From the NCBI GenBank assembly GCA_040954595.2, contig CM082580.2:13268001-13332000 (forward strand): a stretch of 64,000 nt of DNA. Direction: 5' to 3'. Numbering within the stretch: the stretch's first letter is position 1; each line of letters starts with the position of its first letter. This DNA is from Balanoglossus misakiensis. Its lineage: Eukaryota; Hemichordata. The position numbers and the translations under genes were made by a program. The notes under the pieces are model-generated. The model was not told the DNA's origin. It saw nothing but the letters and a program-made list of their open reading frames with translations, and ran no database searches. This document shows, in pieces, positions 1 through 12,094 of the stretch.

Positions 1-3000
1 GCTATATACCGTTACTGTCATCTTCACTGGACGCTTGTGTCTATCTCAATACTATTGCAATGTCGCAAGCCAGGAATGCAGATCTAATCAAACTGAATAT
101 TTTCAGGTTCAAGCTAAGACAAAAGTCAATGTCCGGGATAACATTTGGGATAATCCGGGCTACAATTTAGAGTTTCATGGATGCACCGGAATCTAATCGG
201 ATAAATTCAGTTTAAATAGTCAAGTTGTCGCATCCTGAGAATAATGTCGGTTCTGGCCCCACGGCCCGAAGGACGTGGACAGAGAGGACCACATTTCAAA
301 ATTTGCAGGCAAGCATAGCTATCCCACTGGATATATCCTATCTACGGCGCACCAACTTTTTGAGTCCCGAACCCCGAATAATCGATCGTGTAATAGCAAC
401 GATGTATCGCTTGATTGATGTCAAGGGGTCACGCTGGTACGTGGATCGCTCCCAGCAGAAAAGCAAAGCAAATAAGTAAAGTCGCATGGATTCCACTTAA
501 TGGAGTTTGACTTGTAGCCGCCGGCCATGTGTGATAATTGACTACCCGTTACGTCAACCTAGTACTTTATTGAAAAAGTTCTGGTTGCATCGATGGTGTA
601 ACACTGCTTCAGCGGTGGGTGACTCACAGTAACCCAGATGTCGCGGGTTACATGAACTATGCGTGTCACTTCAACGCGCACGCTGAAAGTGACGGAAATG
701 CCGAAGAAGACGACACCATCTACCCTATATTGAACTATCTGGAAGAGTCGGCAAATCTCACTGTAGAGGCTCATATTCTGTCAAACCACTGACAGCAATT
801 TCGAAGAAGAAAGCATCGAACGGAAAAGCTAGACAAGTGACCTTATCGATGAGGTCATACATGTAGATGTAAACACCACTTTTGTAATCTGATCTGATTT
901 GGGCAATTGTACGGTCGCACTTGAAAGACTAGGTAAGCTGTCTGTTCGGTTTCCAGTGAATTTTCAATTACTACTGTGCCGAATGTACGCAGCACCCATT
1001 TATTTTTTTCATACTGCCCCGAAAATATTCCCGCTCACTATAGAATTATCTATTTTCTTTAGTAATAAATCTACTTTACCAAAACTTTGTGCAGTTACCA
1101 TGGTGATGCGATTGACCCATCTGCAAGACGCACGTTTCGTCAGATGAAGCTCCCAGGCTTTTTGCCTGGGGCATTTTATTCCAAACCAATATTTTGCAGG
1201 ATTGCATAGGGTAGGGTTAATGCACTAACATATAGGGCATTGATATCATATCATATCATATCGTGCTGTCTCCTATCCAATCCCACCTAAACCTGGCGTC
1301 GCCATCCCATGCCCTGTCTTATTCCATCCTACCCTATCGAGTGTTATATTCACAACAAAAAAGGTTTTACAGAAAACACCCATTTTATATTATTTCAGGC
1401 CGCACATTCTTTTGTTCGTAACACTGCGCTGCGCGGAGATTGCAAGAAATGCGATCGTAGCATACACAGCGTTATAATCGGATGTTGTGATCAACCGTTC
1501 CCAGATCTTGTCGTCTGCAGATCTTTCCATCATCACGCGGGCGAAAATGACTTTCTGTGCCGCGATCGTCAGAGAAGCCGTAGAGCTAGCACGACCACAA
1601 GGGAGATGGAAATTACCGGGGTATTAAATGGAGGTTGCTTGCAGATCGGCGACTAGATCAAAATTAACGCCCCGGGATATTTTGTACACTGACCAGGGCT
1701 GGATTTGCGGTCTGTATATATATATATATACGCTCTCAATGTGCGATGTTACACGTATGTTACCCGCCGCACATTTGTTCCCAACTCAATTTAATTGAGA
1801 CCAGCAGGATGTACCTTTTAATAGAAAAATCACATCACCAAACACTCCTAAAAGAATTTGCTTTGCGCGTGAAAGTTAAATATCCTGCAGAGAAAAATGA
1901 AATAATAATCCCTTTGAGCTTTCCTTTTCGTACAGGATGTAATTTGAATGGGAACTGTAAAATTCAACGGGAAAATGAAATAGTATTATAGAATCTGACA
2001 GGAAATGTTACTGGTTTTATTTCAGAAAACATTTTACTGCGTAGAACAAAACCACCGCAAATTTGGAATGGCCGTTAAATTGTTTCCCCTTGTCAGAATT
2101 GATTTGAGAAATTCTTTGTGGAGGGCGACCCCGGTATTAGTCGACAGTGTAAGGCAAAATTACCTCGTTAAAGCGAAAATCTGTAATTTGAGCGTGCCTG
2201 TTAATGTATCAGTATGTCTCTGTGCTTACAAAACAGTGTCGTGTCTACGCGAGATGTTGGCATTAAGTTGATTTGCGCTCAACGCGTAAAGAGACAAACA
2301 TCAGACGTTAAATGGAAACGCGATGTGACGTTCGCTCCCCAACTTCAAGTCGGCGTTTTAAAATCGCTGTCTCGTCCCATTGTACGCCGGGTAGACAGCC
2401 GTCCATGGTGATGCATGTTTAAATACAGCTGTCAAAAGCAGTCAAAGGCACCGTTTCCATGATCCCCGCCATTTAAATTTTAACCAGCTGTTTCGTTGTT
2501 AGTGTCAGCTGAGTGTGCCGACTGACCCTCAGTTCTTTCGACCTGGATTGCGCCTGGTGATATCTCAAACAAAAAAATACAATAATGCATTAACTTTTTT
2601 TACATTGCCGATGACTTAATTACATTCCAATTACATTTCTGTCTGTCAGCGCTCAGTGTTTTCCAGCCTTTCGATTATCCAAACATTGTTGAACGCATCG
2701 ACGCACGCAGCCGTCACGAAAATTTCGCTGTGCATTGTTGTCTTGTCGAACTACAGATGAAATGCTCGGGTCGGTTATCTCGATCTAAGAATCCAATTTT
2801 CTACTAATCCCCCTTTCAACTTGGTGATTGGGAAAGTAGATTTTTCCCTGAGGAATCAGGACTATCAGTCATCAGATGTGGTCGCGGCATGATGATGGGA
2901 CAGGCATACGTCACTCGACATCTCCAAGTTAACTGTAATGGAGGGGGGGGGGGGGCAGCGACTATTCTAGACGTACTACTGGCGAAAATCATGCTGACAT

Positions 3001-5191
3001 TTTTCTGTCAGAACCGAGTCTCACAGCAATACTGTCGGCCTCTAGCAAAGACGCGGGCGTCATATTTGATCGAACCTTTACAAGCACTTCAAATATTGTT
3101 GACAAACGTTTCAAAAATGACGCTAGGTGTTAAATTGCACAGCGTATAAGGATGCGAAAAATTTGGGCAAAGAGCAAAAAAACTGCTTGAAAAATATTCC
3201 ATGGGCAAAAGACACAATCGAGAAAAGAGAACAAGGAAATATATACCTTGAAGTGTTAGTGTGTGTTTATTAAGAGCTGGATGGATGGTACTACGGCTCT
3301 CAAATTCGGATGGCTGTACAGTGTAAGTACAATCAATGCCGTGCCCTTCGGCTAGTATATCATTTTGATAAGGGTCGTTTTTCCCAGCGGTGGCTTGCGT
3401 TCTTCTTTCGCGTCTCACTTTTCTCCGTGCGTCAATCGTGCTGTTCCTTTGTAGAACTGACTTCAATTCTGTCTGAGGACACATGGTAACAGCAGCGGCG
3501 CCGTCATTTTTTTTATTTGTGTCTTCTTCCTCTTGATCATCATTAAAGCCCCATGAGCTACAACTTTTAGCATTATTTTCACGATCATGGCTGACCTACT
3601 ATTTGATGGGCAGTGTCTGCGAAAATTCGATATTTCGAGGTCACGACATTTCAGAATGTTACAGCTCATGGGCATTTACAAATGACAAGAAAATAGTCGA
3701 TTTTGAATTTAAAATGAGAAAAGGTCGACTTCCCTAGAAACAACTCTGTAATTTTAAGATATGATTGGGTGCCTCTTTTTTGCGGAAAACATTCCTCCGC
3801 GTGATCTGAAATATCAATAAAGATCATGGGACCTGTGGACACTTGGGAATTTTTGAAAATCTGCTTAAAGTGATAAAAAACGAAGAAGACGGTCGGACGC
3901 GGCGCAAAACATTTTATCTATGTCTCACGAGGTTTGCAGTGATAGGCATATGAATTGCGGCTGATTTCACGTCGATTTCAGGTCGACGCTGATCTCAGCG
4001 AAAAGCAGACTTACAGACCGTGAATTGTACACGACTCCTCGTAAGCTTTATTGTCTGCTCTAAATTAAAGGAAAATTGCAGAGTTTGAGGCAGAGCCGCA
4101 GAGTTGAGGTAAAGTCTCCTGAGTATAGGAATAATCCGACAGATCGTGCACTTCATCGACCTGAGGTTTCTGTACAGAACTGATCCCGACAGCTTGTAAG
4201 TTTACACTTCATCGATGTCAATCGTGTTTGGACATTGCTATGCATGGAACAGTGACGCGCGATAGCAGTTTTAAAATTTTCTTATGAACAATTGAACGAA
4301 TAACTGAAGATTTACATCATTTATTTATTTACATAGGAATACTGCATTCAGGAGAACCTGTGTGTATCGATATTAAAATATACAAGTACATACAACTTAT
4401 CCGCCGACATACTTTGAATTTAACACGTCCAATTGAACAAAATACAATCTAGATTGTGGTCAGCTGGGTTGGGCTTTATGTTCCAGTGTAAATATATATA
4501 CCTGAAGTTTAAAATAACAAAAAAATCATGATACATGTATTTAAGTTACCTAGCGCATATGTTTTATATTCTATAATACATGCATCTCGCGATGTTATAT
4601 GTCTGATAATCATACAAAAGCTATGAAACATAATTGGCAGGGACAAAGTTCATCTGGGTTCAGCGTGGTCTTGTTTTACATCTGCAGTCTCATCGATTCC
4701 TGTTAAATAGTTCCTGGAGGGGATTCGTACAAATATGCCATGGTTACATCGTCTGTGGGATCAATCGAACGGGTTCTCTCAACTTCACAAACAACTCAGG
4801 TTAACCAGAGTCGTTTTGTCCTCCGATATTATTTTAATATCAATATATTCTGGAATAAAATTCGGCAAATGAGAAGCGAGTTTATTCGCCCAACTGTGGC
4901 AAAACAGATCTCTTCGCACGCGCAGTTCAGACTAAAATATGGAAGAATGACGTGTCTGTTCATACTCCATATCTTATGAAAAATGCCTTTCTCTGCTTCG
5001 CGGTCAGAGTGCGATAAATCTCATGTGTCTTCCCAACTGCATTCCACCGCCAATGAGAATGACAGTCCTAGAAATCGCGGTTTAGGTCTAGACGCCGTTC
5101 ACAAGAATTTTCCGCGATTAAGAGCGAAAGATGAGAAGTCCCAAATCCATGGGTCCAGTTCAGACTCACTCTCTCTCTCTCTCTCTCCCAG
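1..5191. other. Gene-poor stretch, no confident gene
   Basis: I recognise no gene here. Visible are a (TA)n run near 1715-1731, a fourfold TATCA-type repeat near 1241-1263, a 13-G homopolymer at 2943-2955 and a (CT)n run at about 5168-5189. Open frames of 60-130 codons occur on both strands but overlap each other and match no family I know. Only the fragment at 3247-3472 (minus) has good splice signals at both ends and is listed separately. The 3' UTR of the minus-strand receptor gene ending at 5192 must extend into the upper part of this stretch; I could not place its polyadenylation site. Confidence 0.5.
3247..3472 (-). CDS. Candidate orphan internal exon
   Basis: A minus-strand open frame is bounded by a good acceptor (tgtgtcctcag, exon starting ACAGAATTG) and a donor (CTTCAAG followed by GTATAT). 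It reads 75 codons plus one base, starting in phase 0. The peptide is hydrophilic: a basic stretch (DARRKVRRERR) is followed by a serine/threonine/tyrosine-containing part (DPYQNDILAEG, CTYTVQPSEFESRS), the sort of composition seen in receptor cytoplasmic tails. It lies about 1.7 kb downstream, on the same strand, of the receptor gene ending at 5192. Its entry phase (0) differs from that gene's tail exon (phase 1), so it is not a simple alternative last exon. I recognise no family. It may equally be chance. Confidence 0.22.
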
Positions 5192-5436
5192 CTACACATT
5201 AGTAGTTTTCAGTCTTACGTTTCCATTTTGCTCACGAATATGACTTGTTTTATCGTCTGCCGGGCTGTAGCCACAAGCGCCACTGTCTGATGTGTACTCA
5301 TCCTCTCTTTCATAAATCTGCACAGTGGGTCTTGCAGCGAACGACACCACGGCGCCATTTCTGCGACTTGTCGGCGGTGTTCCATATTCGCTGAGCGCCC
5401 TATCTTCACGCAAACCTGTCTCTGTCAGACCCGGAT
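5192..5436 (-). CDS. Receptor gene exon 6: cytoplasmic tail and stop
   Basis: Acceptor cctggtttcag; the exon enters in phase 1 and reads 81 codons to TAG at 5194-5192. The tail is polar and carries tyrosines (SEYGTP, QIYERED, DEYTSD, CGYSPA) and a C-terminus KTTNV whose last three residues T-N-V fit the class I PDZ-ligand pattern S/T-x-hydrophobic. YGTP fits the Y-x-x-P pattern of Crk/Abl-type SH2 ligands. Neither interaction is shown by the sequence alone. Confidence 0.72.
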
Positions 5437-8400
5437 CTGAAACCAGGATTCGCATCGTTAGTAAGCTGGGGACTCTTCATTGAAAACGGCGCCATATTGA
5501 ATAAAGAAATTGTTTGGTTTCTTATTATATAACATATTTCTTCCAGTATCTTCTTACAGCGAGACGTTTGGTGGAGAAATTTTCCCCATGAAATTGTGTT
5601 TTTGTGTGTGCGAGACTCACATTATAAGCTTACGCATAATAGAACTTTGAATGAATGTAACTGAGCCCTTCGTAACTAACGGGGAATGGTACAAATATTT
5701 CATATAGGTCACTGCCTGCTACAGCGATCTTGTCTGAACTTCATTCAAAGGTTGCGTTTTCCAGACAGGAATGTCTAGACACTAGCACTTCCAGATAGAT
5801 CATTTTCCCCTCACCTGATCTGCGATTACAGATCTGCCGACCGGTTCTACTTAACAGGAACAATAAGACACAAGCGAAAAGTACGATGACGCTGCCTACC
5901 ACGGCTCCAATAATTAGACCAAGGGACGTGTTTCCAGCTAATTAATCGAAAGAACAGAGTATAAAAGTAAGACTACCCTGTGTAAATTCAGTGGCAATCT
6001 CAGATGTATTGCTAACATTGACAGGAAGAACCAAAATGGTAGACATCATTTTCATGCAGATAGTCTTGATCTATTGCTAATTGCAAATAAGCATTAATTT
6101 CTTACAGGTACAACTCTGATCTTTGGGAATACAGTAACCCTTGCAAGGAGCTTCAAACTCAGAACACAAGTCGCCATCATCTGTGAAAAGAACAGAAAGA
6201 CGCGGAATTAGCCGGTATACACGGAAAACAAGAAAGTGTGGCATCTCGTTTGGGAGACACGCGTTTCACTGGGCTCTACATTCATGACAGGCAAAACCGA
6301 ACGAGAAGTTTTCAATTTGAGGCGTCCTTCTAGATGGCTTTGATACTACAACCATTTTGGACCACCTGACGGATTTACAGCTTGCAATGCATATAGCCGG
6401 TTACGGAAAGCAACTTCAATGTTAGTTAACTGCATAGTATCAACACACTTACCGTGGACAATGAGCTCTATTAATGATATTTCACGCACTGCAGACGGTT
6501 TATGATGTTCCATTGCCGGATATATGATTCGGAATTCATAGGTTCCAGCGTCTGTCACTCTGACGTCATTCACACGTAAATGTAGTCCCTGATTTTCGAA
6601 ATGAATGCGACTCGTATCGTACCTGCGATGGAACAGACAACTTAGTTGACGTCATCACGGGCTCTACTTTTTTAGCAGGGTCCAGTGACAGTTTTCCCCG
6701 CGGCCCGGCCAGTGATATTGTAACTAAACATCTGCCAGGTGTAAATATAAACATGGCAGAGAATTGCGGCCCCGAGCCTGGTAGCTGGGCCTTTAAAGCT
6801 GCGTCATAGTGACAATTTGCGCTTTCCCATTCTCTTCAAACGGGAATTTACAGGACGGTGTCCCCGGCTCCGTTATAGGTGGTCATTTACGCCTGTACGG
6901 CTTATAACAAGCAGACCCGTTGCTTATATAACAGTGAATAGCAATAAGGCTTGGCCACAGTCCTTGGCCAATAGGCACCGCGCCCTAAAAATACATACAG
7001 ATGTGCTAGATTTTAGCATAAACGGCTTGAAAGTCAGTGAACACCGTGACAGTGGGGGTCAAACTGTCATGGTGCTCACACAAGAAAACACAACCGTTGA
7101 AAGCCAGATACCATAATGCCATCGGAGACGATTTAAAGCTTAATTTCCAATGGCTGACTTGTTTCCGAAAGCGGATCAACATGGATAATTTATCTAATGA
7201 AAACCCAACTCAAGTGAATGAAGCACACAGTGCTTTGTCGTTTTAATTATTAAAAAAGAGTCAAATTGAACTGCATCGTGAGAAGCTGGATATATTGAAA
7301 GTGTATTTGATACCACAGGTACAGACCTTTGAACCACCATAGGGATTAAATAACATAAAAGGGTTCCTCTGTGATTACAGATAATGCCAAAAAGATGTTG
7401 AAAATAATGAAACCCGTCTCGCTTTAATCTGGGATTAACGAACTCGCTCTAACTAACAATCACGACAGAGCAACTTTTCTCTAAAGCGAGAGAACGGAGG
7501 GACGTTGATGATTATGATCAAGACTTTTTGCGACACAAGAGGCGATCTTTCCCCCAGTGAGGGTGTCCTACGACAGTGTGATTAATGTGTTTGTGCAGAC
7601 TTTGTGTATTTTAATTTTCCTCTAAGGAAAACTTCAACTCACAGGATTGGAAGCTCATTAGTATGCATCACAGCTTACAGTACACAATAAATAAATCCTG
7701 TCTGAGTTATTTACCTGTATTAATTCACCCCACTTGACCGGTGATGTTTATCTTTAAATGTCACAGGTTCAAGTTCGTAAATTATTCGTTACATAAAAAC
7801 GTGACATGTAAAACGATTGTGACCTAGCCCCTTGCAGCGACAGTTGTTGGCACAAGAAGTTACTAGTAGAAGAATAATTAGATTCTACAAAGAGTTGCAA
7901 AATTTTGAACGCGGAATATACAAGAGAAAATCAAAATCCTAATCCATTTGAAACACTGTCGACGAGTTTACTTTAAAGCCCCTGACAGACACACGGGACT
8001 TATCCATCTATTGTGTCTGTGTGGCCATGATTTTAAGTCCCCAGGGACTAATATGTTAATTTTCCGTTGACGTTGGGGGCGTATGACATATAAGAAATTA
8101 AAAAAAACGTGACAGCAAAGTCTTGTAAACACAGGCAGCTGTTCTCGGGGGATTACAATACAACCTTGGTAATATTAGCTACGCGGCGAAGCGCTACAAG
8201 CACGCCACAAATTATTCATCGTTATTTATCGGTGAGCGCGACACCGATATTCCCGGGGCCTGTGGAGAAAAATGAAATCGTAGATTCCTAATCTTAGTAA
8301 ATTATATATTTACAGCCCTAATATGGAACTCGTTTCCTGGGGTCGTGAGGAGTCGTGTTTTTCAGGGTTAAAATGAAAATCCTAAATCCAATATTTTTCT

Positions 8401-10278
8401 TTCGTGTTACCAGGTTTTATAGTCATATACCAAACGGCTGTTTTTTGCTTGACTACAAGATGCATAAGCTTTTCAAACGTATAGTTTGTTCGCTTTGTTT
8501 ATATTTTCGCGATCAACCGACCTACATTGTAACCGACCGTATCATGACATCCCAAATAGAATAAGTTCTCACCTAAAGCTAACAACAAGAGCGTCGCTTC
8601 TCGTTAGTAAAAATAACGATCACACAGCAGTCACGCTAGTGTTAACAAGAATTCGGCCCTTTTGCCTGCATGTGCAGTGAGCTGTATTCAACACAGCCCA
8701 CCTGAGTAATTAATAGTACTATCTGAGTTGAACATATATTTCGTGGCGAGATAATCCCCGATATAACGACCCGACAAACTATCAAGCAGTCGGCATCGCG
8801 GTCATATGAGGATAACGATGAACATAGGCATTCTTGTTATCCCTGTCTGTTATTTACGGTCTTACGCTTGGGCAAATTACACAGGCGATTGTGAGATCTA
8901 TAACTCCTGATCAGAAGCTAAAAATAAACTCCAGGGCAGTTTTTCAGCCAATTTACATTCATTTTACGCTTTCACATCACGCATGTTCAGTAATAAAATA
9001 GACAACCACTGAAACCTAGATATTTAAATATCATGTCTTACGCTATTCGCTTGTTGTCTTTGCTCCATCTGGTACTGTACTGGTTATGGGCAATAGGTAA
9101 AGTGAAATCGAGTGACGTAATTCCTCTCAGTACAACGTCATTTCCTGTCCAAGTGATTTCCGTTTGAAGGTCGTGCTTGATGGTGACGAAGTTGATGTGC
9201 GGTGCTTCATCGGGTAGCGCTGTAGGCGATTCTCCATTCACTGGAAACGACTGGTTCACGGCGGTCTCGCTCTTCCCTGTAATGATAGACATACATCGTA
9301 TTTACTGGGGCCAACTGTGAACCAAATATATAGACTTGAAGGCAGGAAAGATGCTTTTATATTCAGGGAGCATGCGAGTTCTTGAAATTAAGCGACCTTA
9401 TGAGAACGTTAATCATCGCGATAAAATGTCTCTTTAATCTTAATTATATCCCCTTCTCCCACTTGTCATTTATATCCCCTTCTCCCACTTGTCATTTATT
9501 CTGATACGATAGAAGCAGGTTCGAGAGATCTTACTCGATGACGGAAGTGAAAGCTTAGACTGGGCAAATTCAAGGTCTGGTCATGGAAGATTACCATCCA
9601 TATCCCTCAGGCGACCGGGTAATTTCCTGAAACGCGCGCATTAAATTCTCGTATTAAGCAACGGCCGTCCTTCAATCGCCCGTGTCTAAAATACACAGTA
9701 ACCCGGTTTGATCCTGACCCGATCTCCAACAGAGAAGAAGCACACTTGAATCCTCACGAAATCCCCGTGAGCGGCGTCGGATGCGTATTCTCACTGGCGT
9801 CAACTCATACCGTGTGTCGACACCATTGCATCCCTATAGATTTAAGGCTTGAACACACAATCTAATGTCCTTTTACACCGCTATCATCCTTTATTTGAAT
9901 ATTGCTTCATCGCTTAGGTACCGAAGCATTTCTGATTATTTGATTGAAAAACGACGGTCAATCTTTCAAGAATTCTCTAATTATAAATGTTGTTATAACG
10001 GTGGCGGTCACGACTCATCACTGAGCTTCCCGGTGATATGTGGAAATCGAATTGTTTACAAACCATCGGTGGTCGAGATTGTTAAAAATGCACCCAATAT
10101 TTCCACCGGGAAGCTTAAGAGCATCGAAGACAGCACGGAGTTAGAACTTAGATAAATGACGGAAATTATATTGATCAAGATCGCGGGAAATGAAATGAAA
10201 TGACATGATCTGGTTTCGGCTTCACTTACCTGGTGTAACTGTAACAAGAGTTAGCATTACTGTAAGGTGTATCCGCAT
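5192..10278 (-). CDS. Single-pass Ig-like receptor, cysteine-less Ig domain
   Basis: Six coding exons, in order: 10230-10278, 9042-9276, 6453-6622, 6106-6180, 5815-5937, 5192-5436. All splice phases agree (1,2,1,1,1), giving 897 nt and about 298 residues. Residues 1-16 form a signal peptide (MRIHLTVMLTLVTV). Residues ~57-150 form one V/I-like Ig domain: strand-C Trp87 and the D-A-G-T-Y F-strand motif (119-123) are present, but the two disulfide positions are Phe74 and Phe125. A short stalk has Cys157, 164, 168 and 175. The transmembrane helix is about 182-205, and a ~93-residue tail ends T-N-V, a class I PDZ-ligand pattern. N24 and N179 are N-glycosylation sequons. The tail has Tyr235 in Y-G-T-P but no canonical ITIM or ITAM. 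A cell-surface recognition or adhesion role is inferred; I recognise no named orthologue. Confidence 0.78.
5815..5937 (-). CDS. Receptor gene exon 5: transmembrane helix
   Basis: Acceptor attaattag, donor TCAG|GTGAGG, phase 1 in and out. It encodes a sequon (NTS), then an uninterrupted hydrophobic span of about 24 residues rich in L, I, V, G and A, followed by a basic stop-transfer segment (SRTGRQICNRRS). This is a type I topology. A cysteine lies just inside the membrane and another in the helix. Confidence 0.75.
6106..6180 (-). CDS. Receptor gene exon 4: four-cysteine stalk
   Basis: A 75-nt exon (acceptor ttttcacag, donor ACCT|GTAAGA), phase 1 in and out, so it is a symmetric module. It encodes about 25 residues with cysteines spaced C-x6-C-x3-C-x6-C, enough for two disulfides in a minimal EGF- or knottin-like stub. 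I cannot assign it to a named domain family. It holds all the extracellular cysteines of the mature protein. Confidence 0.68.
6453..6622 (-). CDS. Receptor gene exon 3: second half of Ig domain
   Basis: Acceptor ccatcgcag, donor CACG|GTAAGTG, phase 2 in and phase 1 out. It encodes the D-F strand region with the classic motif V-T-D-A-G-T-Y. The next-but-one residue is Phe instead of the F-strand cysteine. The final strand is hydrophobic (SLIELIVH). The motif and the phase match with exon 2 are the strongest evidence that this is an Ig fold. Confidence 0.75.
9042..9276 (-). CDS. Receptor gene exon 2: linker and first half of Ig domain
   Basis: Acceptor attacag precedes 9276 and the donor after 9042 is GC|GTAAGA, entering in phase 1 and leaving in phase 2. 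It codes for a linker with an NQS sequon, then Ig strands A-C: the pattern V-L-R-G-x-T-S-L-D-F places Phe where the B-strand cysteine normally sits, followed by R-W-S, the conserved strand-C tryptophan. The frame hits a stop just past the donor, which supports the splice. Confidence 0.72.
9444..9495. repeat. 26-bp tandem duplication
   Basis: The unit beginning ttatatccccttctccc and ending cttgtcat occurs twice in a row with a 26-bp period and no differences. It lies between exons 2 and 1 of the receptor gene, i.e. in its first coding intron. Perfect identity suggests a recent duplication. Confidence 0.85.
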
Positions 10279-10327
10279 AGTAGCCCTACGATACATGTGC
10301 GTATGTCATGATAGCTGAAGATCGCCT
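10230..10327 (-). CDS. Receptor gene exon with start codon and signal peptide
   Basis: The exon begins after a strong pyrimidine-rich acceptor (ctttctctctctttcag), so there is an unplaced upstream non-coding exon. The ATG is at 10278-10276 and the donor after 10230 is CCAG|GTAAGTG. It encodes 16 hydrophobic residues plus one base. I chose this ATG because it opens directly into a signal-peptide-like sequence that joins in phase with the next exon. An upstream ATG in the same exon gives only a seven-codon frame. Confidence 0.7.
10286..10309 (-). promoter_or_regulatory. Short upstream ORF in receptor 5' UTR
   Basis: An ATG at 10309-10307 opens seven codons and stops at TAG, eight bases before the receptor start codon. 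Upstream ORFs commonly dampen translation of the main frame; whether this one does is inference. It depends on the exon boundary at 10327 being right. Confidence 0.4.
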
Positions 10328-12080
10328 CTGAAAGAGAGAGAAAGTTACACGGAAACATTAATCAGTGACTACTGGCAAGAGACGAGGAGCAAACGGGTGA
10401 CTCGTCGCGCGCAGCGATAGTTGAAATTTCGTGGATGTCTTTACAGAGAGTGGACAGCGTATTTTCAAAGTTGGATTGACAACAAGACGTAGAAAGCACG
10501 AACCGTCGCAAAACCGTCGTCTTCAGGCTTACCTAGGCAAAGGTGGGTCGTGGAGACCGCGTTGGCTCATTCATGTACCTGAATTCGGCGATTCCAAGCC
10601 CGTTTGTAGCTGAGAGAGAGTCGAAATCTCGTGCGTTCAAAAATCAACACGCCGCATCAAAGGACAACACGATGTCCAGATGCATCACCTGTGATATCGT
10701 GAAGCTTTGTCACTGCGCATGAGCATTTCAGCGCAGTTGGCAAAATAAACTAGGGTGCATATCGAATGCAAACCATGGTCTGGAGACTGAGTCGAGCGAA
10801 CGACCCGTGCCAGCGGACGCTGATGGTACAGAATTCGACACGTCTATCGACAGAGACAAACAGCCTTCCACATTTCCAATTATCTCCACGTGAAAACGAC
10901 GACAAAAGTGTTTAATATAAACACGTTTATCAGACAGATTGAAAATATTTATGGCTTCAACACAAGAGAAGTGTTTTCAGCTGATCAGTTTAGAACAGGT
11001 GTCACTAATGTGTCTCATTAGGATAATGTAAGAAAACCCCGTCGATTGACCGCTCAAAGATCCCGTCGCGTCTGATGAAATAAAAACATCGGGAAAAGGT
11101 GCCCGTCTGAGACGACGTCAAACTGCATTCTCGCTAAGTTAATTCTAATCACGCTTTACAGAAGTAGGTAAAATTCTCTGATCCTGTCACATGTTCTTTG
11201 CATTGAGGTGACATATACCGTGTACCGTTATACGCTGAAATAATAGCACTGGCGAGCCAAACAAATGCCCGTGCACGTTCTCAGTGTTAGAACCAGCCTC
11301 GCTGTCAATCTTGTGACAGAGGAGGGCAGGGAATTATCGCCGTCGACTTTCAATCGGAAAGATTACAAAATTAGTAACAGTTGAATCAATTAGCTGTCGG
11401 CCCAACGATCCCCACTGAATGACGTCAAGTCGAACCGCTGTTCATGGAATAGCAATACTTGGCGAATGGATACGCTTTCAATGTTAACTGTTGGTGGAGA
11501 GGAATGGTATATGAATGGAATGTGATTGTGAAAGCTTCACATCTCTGCCATTCAAACACGAGCGGACCAAATAAGCATGCGCTGGATAGCGATGGCCATC
11601 ACGGCACGCTGGACGCACCGAGAAATTGTTCTTGACGAAACAGTCGGTACAATTCTTGAATGATCAAAGTACAGGTTCGCTACACGAAATAAACTCCTCG
11701 TTGAACAAGACGACAGGACAATTTCTATGAAATTATATCCATTCGACATAATTTGGCGGTTGTTCTTCGAAAAGACGGGAGATTTCCCCCCGAAACACGA
11801 TGCGATTGAAGGCAATCTTATCTCTTTCAGCCTCATTGGAGGAAATAAAAACCGGGCAGAAGGTTGGCTAGAGTAGTGATGGAAGACATTACAGAGTTGC
11901 CGGTAATAGTGTATCGACAGCAGACGACTAACTAGTATTGAAGGCTATATCATTACGCCTGTTGGAAATTCACCCTCAATACAACCTAACGATATTATTT
12001 CCGGCATATTAAACCTAGATCTGCAAAGAGACAATGAGATGTTTCTTGGTGCTTTATGTTTTATCAGGAGAAATGCCCCA

Positions 12081-12094
12081 GTTGCGTAGCAACC
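12081..12094. promoter_or_regulatory. RFX X-box-like palindrome
   Basis: GTTGCGTAGCAACC fits the X-box pattern GTNRCC/T-n-RGYAAC recognised by RFX factors in animals. The half-sites are near-perfect inverted repeats. No adjacent gene is recognised, so its role is unknown. Confidence 0.35.

Noticed and set aside
571-790. Plus-strand open frame of ~72 codons with protein-like composition (contains GYMNYACHFNAHAES)
   Set aside because: There is no convincing donor, no linked exon and no recognised family, and it overlaps a minus-strand frame. It was kept only as a note.
1151-1176. ccaggctttttgcctgg hairpin followed by a T-rich stretch, resembling a bacterial terminator
   Set aside because: The window is clearly eukaryotic; a short hairpin of this size has no terminator meaning here.
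1396-1656. Open frames on both strands in a GC-richer patch
   Set aside because: The minus frame (AQKVIFARVMMERSADDK...) looks helical but has no clear donor or partner exon. The plus frame is antisense to it. Chance is likely.
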